A stretch of 64,000 nucleotides of DNA from Thiocapsa rosea (GCF_003634315.1 NZ_RBXL01000001.1:5250501-5314500), one strand, 5' to 3'; counted from the stretch's first letter, positions 8,746 through 17,413 are shown. Numbers and translations: made by a program. Notes: generated from the sequence alone by a model not told the origin.

Positions 8746-9202
8746 ATGAGCAGCTACCCCAAGGAACCCGTCAAGTCCATCGACGGTCGCGCCCGCACCG
8801 TCCGGGAGCTGCTGGACAAAGCCAAGTACGCGATCGATTTCTACCAGCGCGAGTACGCCTGGCAGGATAGGCAGATGCCGCGAAGGAATGTGGTGGAACG
8901 ATACCGTCGTGCAGGACGAGACCCGCGCAGAGTTCTATATCGACTCCCCTGAGCCATCACGGAACAGGGCGCTGTACGACACGCTCATCACCCGAAAGGC
9001 CGGCATCGAGAGCGCCTTCTGAGGCCCTTTGCTCTGGCAACGGTTGGACGACAAACGCGCTTGCCGAATCAGTACGTCCGTCCGGGGCGGTTGGGTCGAC
9101 GAAACAACCTGGCCTCAAGCCATTGAACAGGCCGTTGATGGCATGGAGAGGTTGTACGCCGCGCTCGCGCCTCTTGTGTCTGAGATCCGAGGCAAGACCT
9201 AA
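8746..9202 (+). pseudogene. Decayed DUF262 / DUF4268 protein (restriction-like remnant)
   Basis: An ATG at 8746 opens a DUF262-like N-terminus with the diagnostic IDFYQREYAWQ, then homology stops after about 45 codons. In another frame from about 8888, a DUF4268-like C-terminus appears (AEFYIDSPEPSRN, then LLWQRLDDKRACRI and GGWVDETTWPQ), ending at TAA 9200-9202. An in-frame TGA at 9020-9022 interrupts it just before the conserved LLWQRLDDKR block. So there is a large internal deletion or fusion of two neighbouring genes, a frameshift and a nonsense codon. DUF262 occurs in GmrSD-type modification-dependent restriction and DUF4268 in restriction-related proteins. I infer a dead defence gene. 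Confidence 0.72.
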
Positions 9203-9320
9203 TGGCCAAGGGGCCGAAGGATATGCCGATCGAGGGATCGCTCTGCCACGCCACGAACGCTGCCCCTGACAGGCAGCTGCGCAGATGCAGTCGGTCCGTG
9301 ACTCGATTGGAGCGGTAACG

Positions 9321-9593
9321 ATGAGCGACACATTCCACAGCGACCGATTCGGTAAGAAGGTCTGGCTCACCAACCACGCCATCGAATCGATGGCGAAACG
9401 CCGTGTTACGCTGGACGAGGTCAAAACATTGATCGAGCAAGGCACCTACCTGCCGAAAACGGATCGTCACGGCTGGATCAGCCATCAATGCGACGCGCGC
9501 GACGACAACTTGATATGCGCTGCGATCTTCAACGGTGATGCGGTCATTGTAAAGACTGTCATGGTCAACTGGACAGTGAGGAGTATTCCATGA
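9321..9593 (+). CDS. DUF4258-domain protein, candidate toxin
   Basis: A 90-residue protein with the DUF4258 pattern: LTNHAIESMAKRRVTLDEV near residues 14-32, then alternating strands ending AVIVKTVMVNW. DUF4258 proteins are small RelE/BrnT-like proteins often found as putative toxins. The start at 9321 has GGAG 9 nt upstream; an in-frame ATG at 9285 lacks an SD. Its stop overlaps the start of the DUF2283 gene in an ATGA (9590-9593), the usual layout of a co-translated toxin-antitoxin pair. Activity is not proven by sequence. Confidence 0.8.
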   Translation: MSDTFHSDRFGKKVWLTNHAIESMAKRRVTLDEVKTLIEQGTYLPKTDRHGWISHQCDARDDNLICAAIFNGDAVIVKTVMVNWTVRSIP

Positions 9594-9790
9594 AGATTGT
9601 GTACTACGAAGACGACGACATCCTGTTCATCGAGTTCGGGAAAGGCGACATCGTTCGCGATGAGTCTGTGGACTGGAACGTCAACATCGGGTATACGGCG
9701 AGCGGGATCGGTGAGATCACGGTCCTGGACGCCAAGAAGAGCGGCATCTATCCGCTGCAGATCGAGCGTGTGGTGGCCGACGCCGCTTGA
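9590..9790 (+). CDS. DUF2283-domain protein, candidate antitoxin
   Basis: A 66-residue DUF2283 protein: MKIVYYEDDDILFIEF, then VDWNVNIGYTASGIGEITVLDA. The YDxxxDxLYI-like start and the central 'glyG-I-T-vLDA' block are typical. Members are short beta-rich proteins repeatedly encoded beside DUF4258 or RelE-like genes, and are considered antitoxin-like. The 4-nt overlap with the preceding gene supports a two-gene module with the toxin-like gene first. No separate promoter or terminator is visible. Confidence 0.8.
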   Translation: MKIVYYEDDDILFIEFGKGDIVRDESVDWNVNIGYTASGIGEITVLDAKKSGIYPLQIERVVADAA

Positions 9791-9897
9791 AGAGGAAACC
9801 TTTTCGAATCAATGTCAACCCGCGCAACGAGTTGATCATCGCAGCCCGCCGGAAACCGATTGGGCGACGACCTTGCCACGCCATGGGATCGGCGGCG

Positions 9898-10512
9898 TCA
9901 AACCCTCGAAAGGTTATGAATGGCCGCGACGGCCGCTTTCCCGGCGGCATCGATATCGGCCTCGCGTCCGGCTAAGGTCAGACGCCCGAAAGCGCCGACC
10001 GCGCGCACGTCGATGAGCGTCACGTTCGACGCCTTCTCCGCCTCGTTGGCTGCATACACGACATAGCCGGCGGGCTCGGTCTCCAGAAAGAACATGCTTT
10101 GGCCGGGCAGGATCATGGACCCGCGTCGATCCTGCCGATTGATCAGGACCGCGTGGTCCGGCGTGATCGAACGGATCGTCTCCTTCCAGGCGATCCGGCA
10201 GGTCTTGCGCGCGCCCTCGGTCGTGTCGAGCGCATTCAAGACCGCGCGACCGGCGTCCATGACGTCGCTCTGATCGCGGTGGTGGATGACCATGGATCCG
10301 AAGGCGCGCTCGACCACCTGCTGCCCCAGATGCACCCGCGTCGCCTTCAGCGCGATGTCCGTCAGACGGTGCACCGCCATCCCGGGCGCGACCTCGATCC
10401 AGAGACAGGCATCACCCGGCACCGGCAGGAAGCCTTGCGAGACGGTGCCTAAATACTCGGCGAGCTGCGGCTGAAGCGAATCGATGAAGACGTAGGTCCG
10501 AAGCTCGATCAT
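9898..10512 (-). CDS. csoS1D: CsoS1D-like tandem BMC-domain shell protein
   Basis: A 204-residue protein with two permuted BMC domains. It closely follows carboxysome CsoS1[14 protein letters not shown] at the start, [34 protein letters not shown] (Glu68-Arg69, matching the pore-gating pair), [24 protein letters not shown] and [14 protein letters not shown]. Such proteins form stacked trimers with a gated pore in the alpha-carboxysome shell. No other cso or Rubisco gene is in the window, so this is an orphan copy. The ATG at 10512 overlaps the stop of the glycosylase gene (ATGA), and that gene abuts the GlgC-like gene, so all three are probably cotranscribed. A 123-nt in-frame extension upstream was rejected because family members start at this point. 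Confidence 0.88.
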   Translation of the reverse strand: MIELRTYVFIDSLQPQLAEYLGTVSQGFLPVPGDACLWIEVAPGMAVHRLTDIALKATRVHLGQQVVERAFGSMVIHHRDQSDVMDAGRAVLNALDTTEGARKTCRIAWKETIRSITPDHAVLINRQDRRGSMILPGQSMFFLETEPAGYVVYAANEAEKASNVTLIDVRAVGAFGRLTLAGREADIDAAGKAAVAAIHNLSRV

Positions 10513-11237
10513 GGGGTCTCTTCTGATGCTGTTGTCCCGCGCCGACGCTGCTGCGACGGGCGCGATGGAGTGGATGAATCCGAGGGACTCGCCGCTGCCG
10601 CGGCGCAGGTCCGGCGCAGTGCGCAACGCTCGCATGCGGGACGCGTCCGACAGACCTCTTTGCCCTGCGACACGATGAGCCCATGGTACTCCTTGAGCAT
10701 CGGCACGTCAGGACCGAGTGCCTGCTCGAAGGCGCGACGAATGCCTTCGTAGGTCTCCCCGCCGGCGAGTAGACCCAGTCGCTCGAAGATCCGTCGGGTG
10801 TAGGCATCGACGACGAAGACGGGGCGATCGAAGGCGTAGAGGAGGATGTCGTCCGCCGTCTCCGGGCCGATCCCTTTGATCGCCAGGAGCCGAGCGCGCA
10901 GCTCAGGCGTCGTCAGCGCATCCAGCCCCCGATGGCCGCCGGCCTGCAGATACGCCTCGCACAAGCCCCGGACCCGCTGCGACTTGACGTTGAAATACCC
11001 GGAGGGTCGCAGCGCATCGGCGAGCTCCGGCGGATCCAGGGCGAGGATCGACTCGGCGTCGAGCGGGATGCGCGAGCGCAGGCGCTCCAATGCGCGCTCG
11101 ACGTTCGTCCAGGCCGTATTTTGCGTCAGGATCGCCCCGATCATCACCTCGAACGCCGTCTGCGCAGGCCACCAGTCCTGCTCGCCGAAGGCGTCGAGCA
11201 GCCGCGCATAGACAGCTCGCAGCGTCTCCGCGTCCAC
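10509..11237 (-). CDS. Endonuclease III-superfamily DNA glycosylase (MagIII-like, monofunctional type)
   Basis: A 242-residue HhH-GPD protein. The helix-hairpin-helix [11 protein letters not shown] carries Glu127 where bifunctional Nth enzymes have the catalytic Lys, while the essential Asp is kept (Asp144 in VVDAYTRR). This pattern predicts a glycosylase without Schiff-base lyase activity, as in MagIII-type 3-methyladenine glycosylases. An iron-sulfur motif is present at Cys196, 202, 205 and 211, spaced C-x5-C-x2-C-x5-C, one residue shorter than in Nth. The C-terminal 30 residues are Ser/Ala/Arg-rich and disordered. The GTG start abuts the GlgC-like stop with no gap, and the 3' end overlaps the BMC gene by 4 nt. 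Its presence in this operon is unusual. Confidence 0.85.
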   Translation of the reverse strand: MDAETLRAVYARLLDAFGEQDWWPAQTAFEVMIGAILTQNTAWTNVERALERLRSRIPLDAESILALDPPELADALRPSGYFNVKSQRVRGLCEAYLQAGGHRGLDALTTPELRARLLAIKGIGPETADDILLYAFDRPVFVVDAYTRRIFERLGLLAGGETYEGIRRAFEQALGPDVPMLKEYHGLIVSQGKEVCRTRPACERCALRRTCAAAAASPSDSSTPSRPSQQRRRGTTASEETP

Positions 11238-12482
11238 TCAGGGAATCTTGGTGACCACCACCACACCCTTCTCGGAGACGGTGAAGCGTTCGCGGTCGGC
11301 CTTCGGATCGTGACCGATCTGCATCCGAGGCGGGATCTCCACGTCCTTCTCGACGATGCAGTTGCGCAGGTGCGCGCCCTGCCCGACCGTCACGCCGGTA
11401 AAGAGGATGGATGCCTCCACGATGGCCCCGTCATGCACCCGCACCTTCGGAAAGAGGACAGAATGATTGACCCCGCCGCCGCTGATCACGGTGCCCGCGG
11501 CCAACATGGAGTTGACGAAAATGCCCTCGTTCCCGCTCGTCGCACCCGGAACCGTGCGGGCCGGCGGATACTGGCCCTGATAGGTGTGGATGTTCCAGTC
11601 GGCCTGATAGAGATCCAGAGGCGGCTCGGCCCGCAAAAGGGCCATATTCGCTTGGTAATAGGCGTCGATCGAGGCCAGATCGCACCAGTAGCGATCCGGG
11701 GTCACGCGCCCGCGGTCTTGGCCGAATCGATAGGCCACGACACGGTGATCGGCGACGACCGGGGCGACGATATCCAGGGCCAGATCCGTATCGGCAACCG
11801 CACCTTCATGACGGCGCACCTGATCCAGACGCGCCATCTCCTCGAGCAGAAAATCGCGGTCGAAGAGATAGACACCCATGGTTTCCAAGCGCTCGGTCTC
11901 GTCCGGCGTCGGCGCGGCGAGCGTATCCTCGACCGGCGTCGGCGCCGGTCGACTGAACCCGGCGATACGCTCGCCTTCGTTCAGCTCGACGCGCGCCTGT
12001 GTACCGGAGCCACGCCCGTTGACCGCGCGAACCGCGACCGTGATCTCGGCCTTGGACTCCGCATGCGCGCGCACCAGCTCGGCGTAATCCATGCGGTAGA
12101 CCGCACCCCCGTCCAAGACCAGGATCTGCCCGGCACGGCTGCGCTCGATCAGATAGCGATTCTGACGGATGGCGTCGAAGGGACCGGCGTACCACTCCTG
12201 ACTCTCGCGCATCTGCGGCGGGACCGGGGTGATGAACTCGCGCAGCTCCGGATTGAAGATCGACCAGCCATCGCGCAGATGTTTATGCAGCGAATGACTC
12301 TTGTACTGGGTCAGCACCAAGACCTGTCGCAAGCCGGAGTGCAGACAGTTGGCCAAGGTGAAGTCGATCACACGGAACTTGCCCCCGAAGGGCACTGCCG
12401 CCTTCGTGCGGTGCTCCGTCAGCGGAGCAGGACCCGCGCCGCGATCGATGGCAAGGACAAGGATAAGCGTCTCGGTAGGCAT
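11238..12482 (-). CDS. GlgC (ADP-glucose pyrophosphorylase) homologue lacking catalytic motifs
   Basis: A 414-residue protein, full length for GlgC and alignable end to end: KFRVIDFTLANCLHSG, VLTQYKSHSL, FDAIRQNRYLI, YRMDYAELVR, then the left-handed beta-helix C-terminus ending FTVSEKGVVVV. Its three key active-site signatures are altered. The nucleotide loop GGRGSRL is IDRGAGP (residues 12-18). GDHIY, which holds the catalytic Asp, is GGAVY (125-129). The Glc-1-P-binding EKPA is reduced to RPA (178-180). Family knowledge predicts little or no synthesis of ADP-glucose. A regulatory subunit, as in GlgD or plant large subunits, is the best inference. It leads an operon with a glycosylase and a CsoS1D-like gene. 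Confidence 0.88.
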   Translation of the reverse strand: MPTETLILVLAIDRGAGPAPLTEHRTKAAVPFGGKFRVIDFTLANCLHSGLRQVLVLTQYKSHSLHKHLRDGWSIFNPELREFITPVPPQMRESQEWYAGPFDAIRQNRYLIERSRAGQILVLDGGAVYRMDYAELVRAHAESKAEITVAVRAVNGRGSGTQARVELNEGERIAGFSRPAPTPVEDTLAAPTPDETERLETMGVYLFDRDFLLEEMARLDQVRRHEGAVADTDLALDIVAPVVADHRVVAYRFGQDRGRVTPDRYWCDLASIDAYYQANMALLRAEPPLDLYQADWNIHTYQGQYPPARTVPGATSGNEGIFVNSMLAAGTVISGGGVNHSVLFPKVRVHDGAIVEASILFTGVTVGQGAHLRNCIVEKDVEIPPRMQIGHDPKADRERFTVSEKGVVVVTKIP

Positions 12483-12528
12483 AGCGCAGCGGAATCACCG
12501 ACGGGACCCCTCGTCCCGCCGCACAGTC

Positions 12529-12718
12529 TAAACCGCGCCGAGTGCGGTATGCGATGTTTTTGGATGGGATCGGCCCCGGCGGACTTGATGGCCGCTGGAG
12601 TCGGCGCGGTTTAAAGTATTGAAAAATTAAATCTCAAACCGCGTCTCACCGATGTCGAGAACATCTCCGAAGCCAGAAGCAACATGAAAATGACGTATGT
12701 CGCTCTGGACGCGGTTTA
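12529..12718 (+). repeat. Composite B-A palindromic repeat, forward orientation (A2 subtype)
   Basis: Module B is 12529-12614, followed by linker GTATTGAAAAATT and module A at 12635-12718. The A interior differs from the common type and matches the solo copy at 29073 (AACATGAAAATGACG core), so it defines subtype A2. Confidence 0.9.
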
Positions 12719-12941
12719 AGAGATTAAGAGATTAAAAATTATAACATTTCAACTGCGTTCCCGCGAAGGGCCGCGGCTAAATGCACAGGCGTGGCCGGCG
12801 TGATGACCGCGACCGTTCGGGATCTCAAGCGTGCCGCGGCTCCCTGAGATGCCTGGCGCGAGTTGGGCACGCTTCGCTTTGCCCGACCAACCCATTCATG
12901 TTGCCCCGAATGGATTGATCGAGACGGTGGACGCACGCGCA
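12719..12941. other. Intergenic stretch with degraded repeat pieces
   Basis: Positions 12750-12788 match the left part of module A1 (CTGCGTTCCCGCGAAGGG) with no partner arm. Positions 12862-12891 form another inverted repeat, GTTGGGC / GCCCGACCAAC around CACGCTTCGCTTT. No gene is seen. Confidence 0.5.
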
Positions 12942-13697
12942 TCAGGGTCCCGCAGCGACCGCCGCATCGATCACGCCCTTCATGTCCCGCACGGCTTGAT
13001 CGAGGCCCGAGAAGATGGCGCGGGCGACGATGGCATGTCCGATGTTGAGCTCGCGCACGCCGGGAATGGCCGCAATCGCCTTCACGTTGTGGTAGTCGAG
13101 ACCGTGTCCGGCGTTGACCTGCAAGCCGAGCGAAATCCCGAGGTTCACCGCACGCCGAATGCGGGCCAGCTCGTCGGCACGTGAAGCAGCGGTCTCGGCG
13201 TCGGCATAATGACCGGTGTGGATCTCGATCACGGGTGCACCGACGGCGTGCGCTGCCTGGATCTGGTCCGGATCGGCGTCGATGAACAGCGAAACACGGA
13301 TACCGGACTCGGCCAGGCGTGCGCAAAACTCCCGAAGGTGCGACCGATTCGCACGAACGTCCAAGCCGCCTTCCGTAGTGAGCTCCTCGCGACGCTCCGG
13401 CACGAGGCAGCAATCGGCCGGTTTCAGACGACAGGCGATCTCTCCCATCTCGGCGGTCGCCGCCATTTCGAGATTCATGCGGGTTTGCAGGATGCCGCAC
13501 AGCAGCTCGACATCGCGCTCCTGGATGTGGCGACGATCCTCGCGCAGATGCAGCGTGATCGAGTCGGCGCCCGCCTGCTCGGACACCAGGGCGGCCTGGA
13601 TCGGCTCCGGGTAACGGGTCCCGCGCGCTCGGCGAATGGTCGCGACATGATCGATATTGACGCCGAGCAGGACCCCGGCAGCGGTTTGACTGGTCAA
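12942..13697 (-). CDS. pdxJ: Pyridoxine 5'-phosphate synthase
   Basis: A 251-residue TIM-barrel enzyme that condenses 3-amino-2-oxopropyl phosphate with deoxyxylulose 5-phosphate in vitamin B6 synthesis. Diagnostic blocks are [67 protein letters not shown] and ELNIGHAIV. The best start is TTG at 13697, overlapping the recO stop as TTGA; no in-frame ATG occurs before the conserved core. It is the last gene of the lepB-rnc-era-recO-pdxJ run, as in many gammaproteobacteria. Confidence 0.96.
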   Translation of the reverse strand: MTSQTAAGVLLGVNIDHVATIRRARGTRYPEPIQAALVSEQAGADSITLHLREDRRHIQERDVELLCGILQTRMNLEMAATAEMGEIACRLKPADCCLVPERREELTTEGGLDVRANRSHLREFCARLAESGIRVSLFIDADPDQIQAAHAVGAPVIEIHTGHYADAETAASRADELARIRRAVNLGISLGLQVNAGHGLDYHNVKAIAAIPGVRELNIGHAIVARAIFSGLDQAVRDMKGVIDAAVAAGP

Positions 13698-14512
13698 GAT
13701 TCAAGACTCCGATTCGTGATTTCGACATGCGTCGAGTCGCGAGACATGCACGGCGCCAGCCCCGATCCCGATCCCGAGACTGGGGCGGACGCGACGACAA
13801 AGCGCCGAAAGAGCTCACGGCTTTTCAGCGGACGTCCACCGAGATGGGGCTCCAGAAGGTGTCGCAGAAGTGCCCGCGCCTCGCGCAGCTGATGCGGGGC
13901 CAACCGCTCGCCCTGCGCCAAGGCAAGCAAGGTCGCGCCGGAGATGCGATCGGCACAATCATCCGCGGGCGCATGCCGCATGCCATGCCCGGGGACGAGC
14001 ACATAGGCTCGGTCGGGTACGACGGGCCGATCGCCGTCGGCCTCGACATCCAGAGCGAGCGCATAGCCCAGCTCGTCGAGCAGCCGAATCTCGAACTGCC
14101 GGAGCAGGCTTTCAACGTCCTCGCCACTCGCCAAGCCCGTCAGCGCGGCATGATAAAAGACGAACAGCGGGTCGTGCGGATCATCGCGACCGAGCAGACG
14201 AACCAACAGCTCGTTGAGATAGAAGCCGCACAGCAGCGGGCGCCCGAGCAGACCGATCGCCGGCCCGGCAGCCTCAATCCGGGTCAGGGTCAAGACCTCG
14301 CCGCGACCGACCGCATCCAACCACAGGGGTTGGAACGGCTGGAGCAAGGCACTGGTCGAATGGCGCGCTCGGCGGGCACCCTTGGCGATCGCGGGGAATC
14401 GCCCTCGCCCGGCGGCGAAGACCTCGAGCAGAAGACTGGTGTTGCCGTAATCGCGCCGATGCAGCACGAAGGCCTGAAACAAAGACCCGTGAGCGTTCAC
14501 GGCAAGGCTCAA
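13694..14512 (-). CDS. recO: DNA repair protein RecO
   Basis: A 272-residue mediator that loads RecA onto SSB-coated DNA with RecR. The N-terminal OB fold ([31 protein letters not shown]) is followed by the helical domain ([36 protein letters not shown]). The zinc-binding cysteines of some RecO proteins are absent, as is usual in gammaproteobacteria. The C-terminal 35 residues are Ser/Gly-rich and longer than in E. coli. The TTG start at 14512 overlaps the era stop (TTGA); GTG at 14500 is the alternative. The stop overlaps pdxJ by 4 nt. Confidence 0.94.
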   Translation of the reverse strand: MSLAVNAHGSLFQAFVLHRRDYGNTSLLLEVFAAGRGRFPAIAKGARRARHSTSALLQPFQPLWLDAVGRGEVLTLTRIEAAGPAIGLLGRPLLCGFYLNELLVRLLGRDDPHDPLFVFYHAALTGLASGEDVESLLRQFEIRLLDELGYALALDVEADGDRPVVPDRAYVLVPGHGMRHAPADDCADRISGATLLALAQGERLAPHQLREARALLRHLLEPHLGGRPLKSRELFRRFVVASAPVSGSGSGLAPCMSRDSTHVEITNRSLES

Positions 14513-15435
14513 CTACCCCCGCGCCCGTCCAAGGGTCCGTCTCCGTAGCCGAGACGCCCCAAGGCGGCCTCGTCGCTCGACCAGCTCTTCTTCACCTTCA
14601 CCCAGACCTCCAGGTGCACGGGGCAGCCGAAGACCTTCTGCATCTCCAGGCGTGCCTGCGTGGCGGCGGCCTTCAGGGCCTCGCCCTGCCTGCCGATGAT
14701 GATCGCCTTCTGGCTCTGGCGCTCGACCCAGATCAACGCGTTGATCTTGTAGCGCCCGCCGACCTCTTCGAAGCGCTCGATCTCCACGGTCGTGCGGTAC
14801 GGCAGCTCTTCGCCGTAACGCTGCACCAGTTGTTCGCGCACCAGCTCGGCGGCAAAGAAGCGCTCGGAGCGATCGGTGACCTGGTCCTCGGGGAAGACCG
14901 GCTCGCCCTCGGGCAAACCGCGCAGCAAGGCGAGCTCGAGCACCTCGACCTGATCCCCGTTCGCCGCGGAGACCGGGATCAGGTCCACGAAGGCGTGACG
15001 CTGACCGAGATCCTGCAGATAGGGCAGCAGATCCTCCTTGTTCGCGATGCGGTCGACCTTGTTGACGGCCGCGATGACGGGCACGCCCGCGGTTGCGATG
15101 GCTTCGAGCGCCGCTGCATCTTCATCGGTCCAGCGCAGCGCCTCGACCACGAAAAGCGCCAAGTCGGTATCGCTGATCGCCGTGCGGGCTGCGCGATTCA
15201 GATAGCGATTGAGTGCGTTCGCCCCGCGCTGATGAATGCCCGGGGTGTCGACGAAGAGGATCTGGCCCTCGGGACGCGTCTTGATACCCAGGATGGAGTG
15301 GCGCGTGGTCTGCGCCTTGTGCGAGGTGATGGCGAGCTTCTGCCCCATCAGCCGATTGAGCAAGGTCGACTTGCCGACGTTCGGCCGTCCGATGATGGCC
15401 ACGGTCCCGCAACGACCGGCGATGAGTTCAGACAT
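14509..15435 (-). CDS. era: GTPase Era
   Basis: A 308-residue Ras-like GTPase with a KH domain that matures 16S rRNA and the 30S subunit. G motifs: G1 GRPNVGKST, G2 region TSHKAQTTRHSILGI, G3 DTPGIH and G4 NKVD. The KH domain follows residue 210 (ERQSQKAIIIGRQGEALK, LEVWVKVKKSW). The start at 15435 overlaps the end of rnc by 8 nt, so the two are translationally coupled. A longer open frame to 15792 is the antisense side of rnc coding and is not used. Confidence 0.97.
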   Translation of the reverse strand: MSELIAGRCGTVAIIGRPNVGKSTLLNRLMGQKLAITSHKAQTTRHSILGIKTRPEGQILFVDTPGIHQRGANALNRYLNRAARTAISDTDLALFVVEALRWTDEDAAALEAIATAGVPVIAAVNKVDRIANKEDLLPYLQDLGQRHAFVDLIPVSAANGDQVEVLELALLRGLPEGEPVFPEDQVTDRSERFFAAELVREQLVQRYGEELPYRTTVEIERFEEVGGRYKINALIWVERQSQKAIIIGRQGEALKAAATQARLEMQKVFGCPVHLEVWVKVKKSWSSDEAALGRLGYGDGPLDGRGGS

Positions 15436-16105
15436 TCTTGAGCTGCTCCAGCATGGCATGTGCCGCCGCTTGCTCGGCACCGCGTCGGGTGCCGCCCTCG
15501 GCGCGGGTACTGAGATCCGCATCGGCGAGCGCGCAACTGACGACAAAGGTTTGGGCATGTTGATCGCCGCCGGTGGCCACGACCGCATATTCGGGGAGTG
15601 GCCGGCGCTGCGCCTGGAGCCATTCCTGGAGTTGTGTTTTGGGATCCTTCCCGGCATGCGTCGCGCTGGTCTGCGCCAGGCGTGTGGCAAACAGTCGCAG
15701 GACCAGCTCGCGTGTGGACGTAAATCCCGCGTCCAGGTAAACGGCGCCCCAGAGCGCCTCGAAGGCATCCGCGAGGATCGAGTCGCGGGCATAGCCTCCG
15801 GTGCGCAGCTCCCCGGCGCCCAGATGCAGGTAGTCGCCGAGATCGAGTCCGCGCGCCAATGCAGCCAGGGTCTCGCGCTTGACCAGCGAGGCGCGCATGC
15901 GACTCAAGGTCCCTTCATCGGCCTCGGGGAAGCGCTGCCACAGCGCCTCGGCGATCACGAAACCAATCAAGGCATCGCCGAGAAACTCCAAGCGCTCGTT
16001 GTTGGCGGATGCTGCGCTGCGGTGGGTCAACGCCTGAAGCAGGAGCTCCTCGCGCGCGAACTTGTGTCCGATGAGCCGGGCGAGCCTGAGGGGATCGGCG
16101 TTCAC
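15428..16105 (-). CDS. rnc: Ribonuclease III
   Basis: A 225-residue double-strand-specific RNase that processes rRNA precursors and mRNAs. The signature NNERLEFLGDALIG (residues 35-48) carries the metal-binding Glu/Asp, with the second acidic pair in DAFEALWGAVYLDAG. A C-terminal dsRBD follows (DPKTQLQEWLQ, GTRRGAEQAAAHAML). The start is GTG at 16105 with AAGG upstream. It sits between a DUF4845 gene and era, the standard order. Confidence 0.96.
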   Translation of the reverse strand: MNADPLRLARLIGHKFAREELLLQALTHRSAASANNERLEFLGDALIGFVIAEALWQRFPEADEGTLSRMRASLVKRETLAALARGLDLGDYLHLGAGELRTGGYARDSILADAFEALWGAVYLDAGFTSTRELVLRLFATRLAQTSATHAGKDPKTQLQEWLQAQRRPLPEYAVVATGGDQHAQTFVVSCALADADLSTRAEGGTRRGAEQAAAHAMLEQLKNV

Positions 16106-16130
16106 GGATCGACCTTCGTAAGATCATCCG

Positions 16131-16514
16131 TCATTGGCCCTTCACCTCCACCTGATAGGCGAAGGTCAAGACCGTATCGATATTGAAAAAGACGTGCTGA
16201 CGTTGTTCGTAATCGAGGGTCACCTCGTAGAGGTTCTCGCCGGTACGCCGAATCTTGAAATCCTTGGCGCTGACCTGGTCCACGTTATTGATGTCGAGCC
16301 GCTTGCCGATCTGATTGGCGATCTCGCGCGCGCCGCCGCTGATCGGTGTCGATTGCTCCGCGACATTGTCCATGACGGATTTGATCGTCCAGAATCCCAT
16401 ATAGGCCGGACCCAGCTTGAAGAGCAGGGTCACGAAAAAGATGACCAGCGAGAGGATGACGAGGATCGACAACATCCCCGCTCCGCCTTGACGGCCGTGC
16501 AATCGCGATCTCAC
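16131..16514 (-). CDS. DUF4845 membrane protein
   Basis: A 127-residue protein with one N-terminal membrane segment (MLSILVILSLVIFFVTLLF) and a soluble periplasmic domain ending YEQRQHVFFNIDTVLTF, the DUF4845 pattern. Genes of this family lie between lepB and rnc in most gammaproteobacteria. The function is unknown, with membrane protein quality control suggested by context only. GTG at 16514 is chosen because GGAGG precedes it at 5-nt spacing; longer frames toward 16631 run into lepB. Confidence 0.87.
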   Translation of the reverse strand: MRSRLHGRQGGAGMLSILVILSLVIFFVTLLFKLGPAYMGFWTIKSVMDNVAEQSTPISGGAREIANQIGKRLDINNVDQVSAKDFKIRRTGENLYEVTLDYEQRQHVFFNIDTVLTFAYQVEVKGQ

Positions 16515-16567
16515 AAGCACCTCCGCGGGAACCGGATGCCATGATCCGGGGACCCATTGCGATCCGT

Positions 16568-17413
16568 TCAATCGATCCCGTTGCCGAGACGACCCCAAGC
16601 GATCGGGGAACCGTCGCGACGCCCGTCCCAATGCATCCAGATTCCGAATGCCTTGCCGACCAGGTTCTCCTCCGGCACGAAACCCCAGCAGCGGCTATCG
16701 TTGCTGTTGTCGCGGTTGTCGCCCATCACGAAGTACTGGCCCTCGGGCACCTGGATCGGACCATAGGCCAACACCCGACACCCCGGCGGCAAATCGGGCG
16801 CGTTTTGTCGGGTCAGGATCCGGTGCTCCACCTCGCCGAGTTGCTCGAGCGCCTCGCGCGCGCCGGTCATCTCCGCACCCGATCCGACACCCGTATAGCG
16901 ACCGATCGGCAACTGCGCGACCGGCTCGCCGTTGCGATAGAGCGTTTTATTCTGATAAGCGATCTCGTCGCCCGGAACACCGATCACACGCTTGATGTAG
17001 TCGACCGAGATGTCCTGCGGAAACTTGAAGACCACCACGTCGCCGACCTGAGGGTCGCCGATTTCGAGGAATTTGGAGTTGAGTACAGGCCAGCGCAGCC
17101 CATACGCAAATTTGTTGACCAGGATAAAGTCCCCGGTCAGCAGCGTCGGCATCATGGAGTTCGACGGGATCCGAAAGGGCTCGACCAAAAAGGAGCGCAA
17201 TACCAAAACGGCGAAGATCACCGGAAAAAACGAGCGCGCATACTCGACCAGTACAGGCTCCTTGTAGACCGGCTTCGCCGGGTCGGAGACCGTGCCGCTA
17301 CCGACGGCAGCGAGCCGACGCCGACGCGGCGCGAACATCACCGCATCGACCAGCCAGATCCCGCCGGTCACGGCGGACGCCAACACCAAAAAGGCAGGGA
17401 AATCGAAATTCAT
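16568..17413 (-). CDS. lepB: Signal peptidase I
   Basis: A 281-residue inner-membrane protease that removes Sec and Tat signal peptides. It has two N-terminal membrane helices (about 6-27 and 60-77), a catalytic Ser86 in PSNSMMPT and a general base Lys141 in DYIKRVIGVPGD. Box E is FVMGDNRDNSNDSR. Length is normal for the proteobacterial type. It heads the lepB-DUF4845-rnc-era-recO-pdxJ run. lepA, usually adjacent, lies 307 nt upstream and is separated by two repeats. Confidence 0.96.
   Translation of the reverse strand: MNFDFPAFLVLASAVTGGIWLVDAVMFAPRRRRLAAVGSGTVSDPAKPVYKEPVLVEYARSFFPVIFAVLVLRSFLVEPFRIPSNSMMPTLLTGDFILVNKFAYGLRWPVLNSKFLEIGDPQVGDVVVFKFPQDISVDYIKRVIGVPGDEIAYQNKTLYRNGEPVAQLPIGRYTGVGSGAEMTGAREALEQLGEVEHRILTRQNAPDLPPGCRVLAYGPIQVPEGQYFVMGDNRDNSNDSRCWGFVPEENLVGKAFGIWMHWDGRRDGSPIAWGRLGNGID

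Noticed and set aside
8518-9900. att site created by integration into tRNA-Leu
   Set aside because: I looked for a second copy of the tRNA 3' end (GTTCGAGTCCGGCCCTCGG) downstream and saw none, and there is no integrase gene.
9787-9975. 62-codon frame after the DUF2283 gene (TTG start)
   Set aside because: No family resemblance, a weak start, and its second half overlaps the 3' end of the CsoS1D-like gene on the other strand.
10932-12614. 560-codon plus-strand frame opposite the glycosylase and GlgC-like genes
   Set aside because: A shadow frame; it runs across two real genes and into a repeat.
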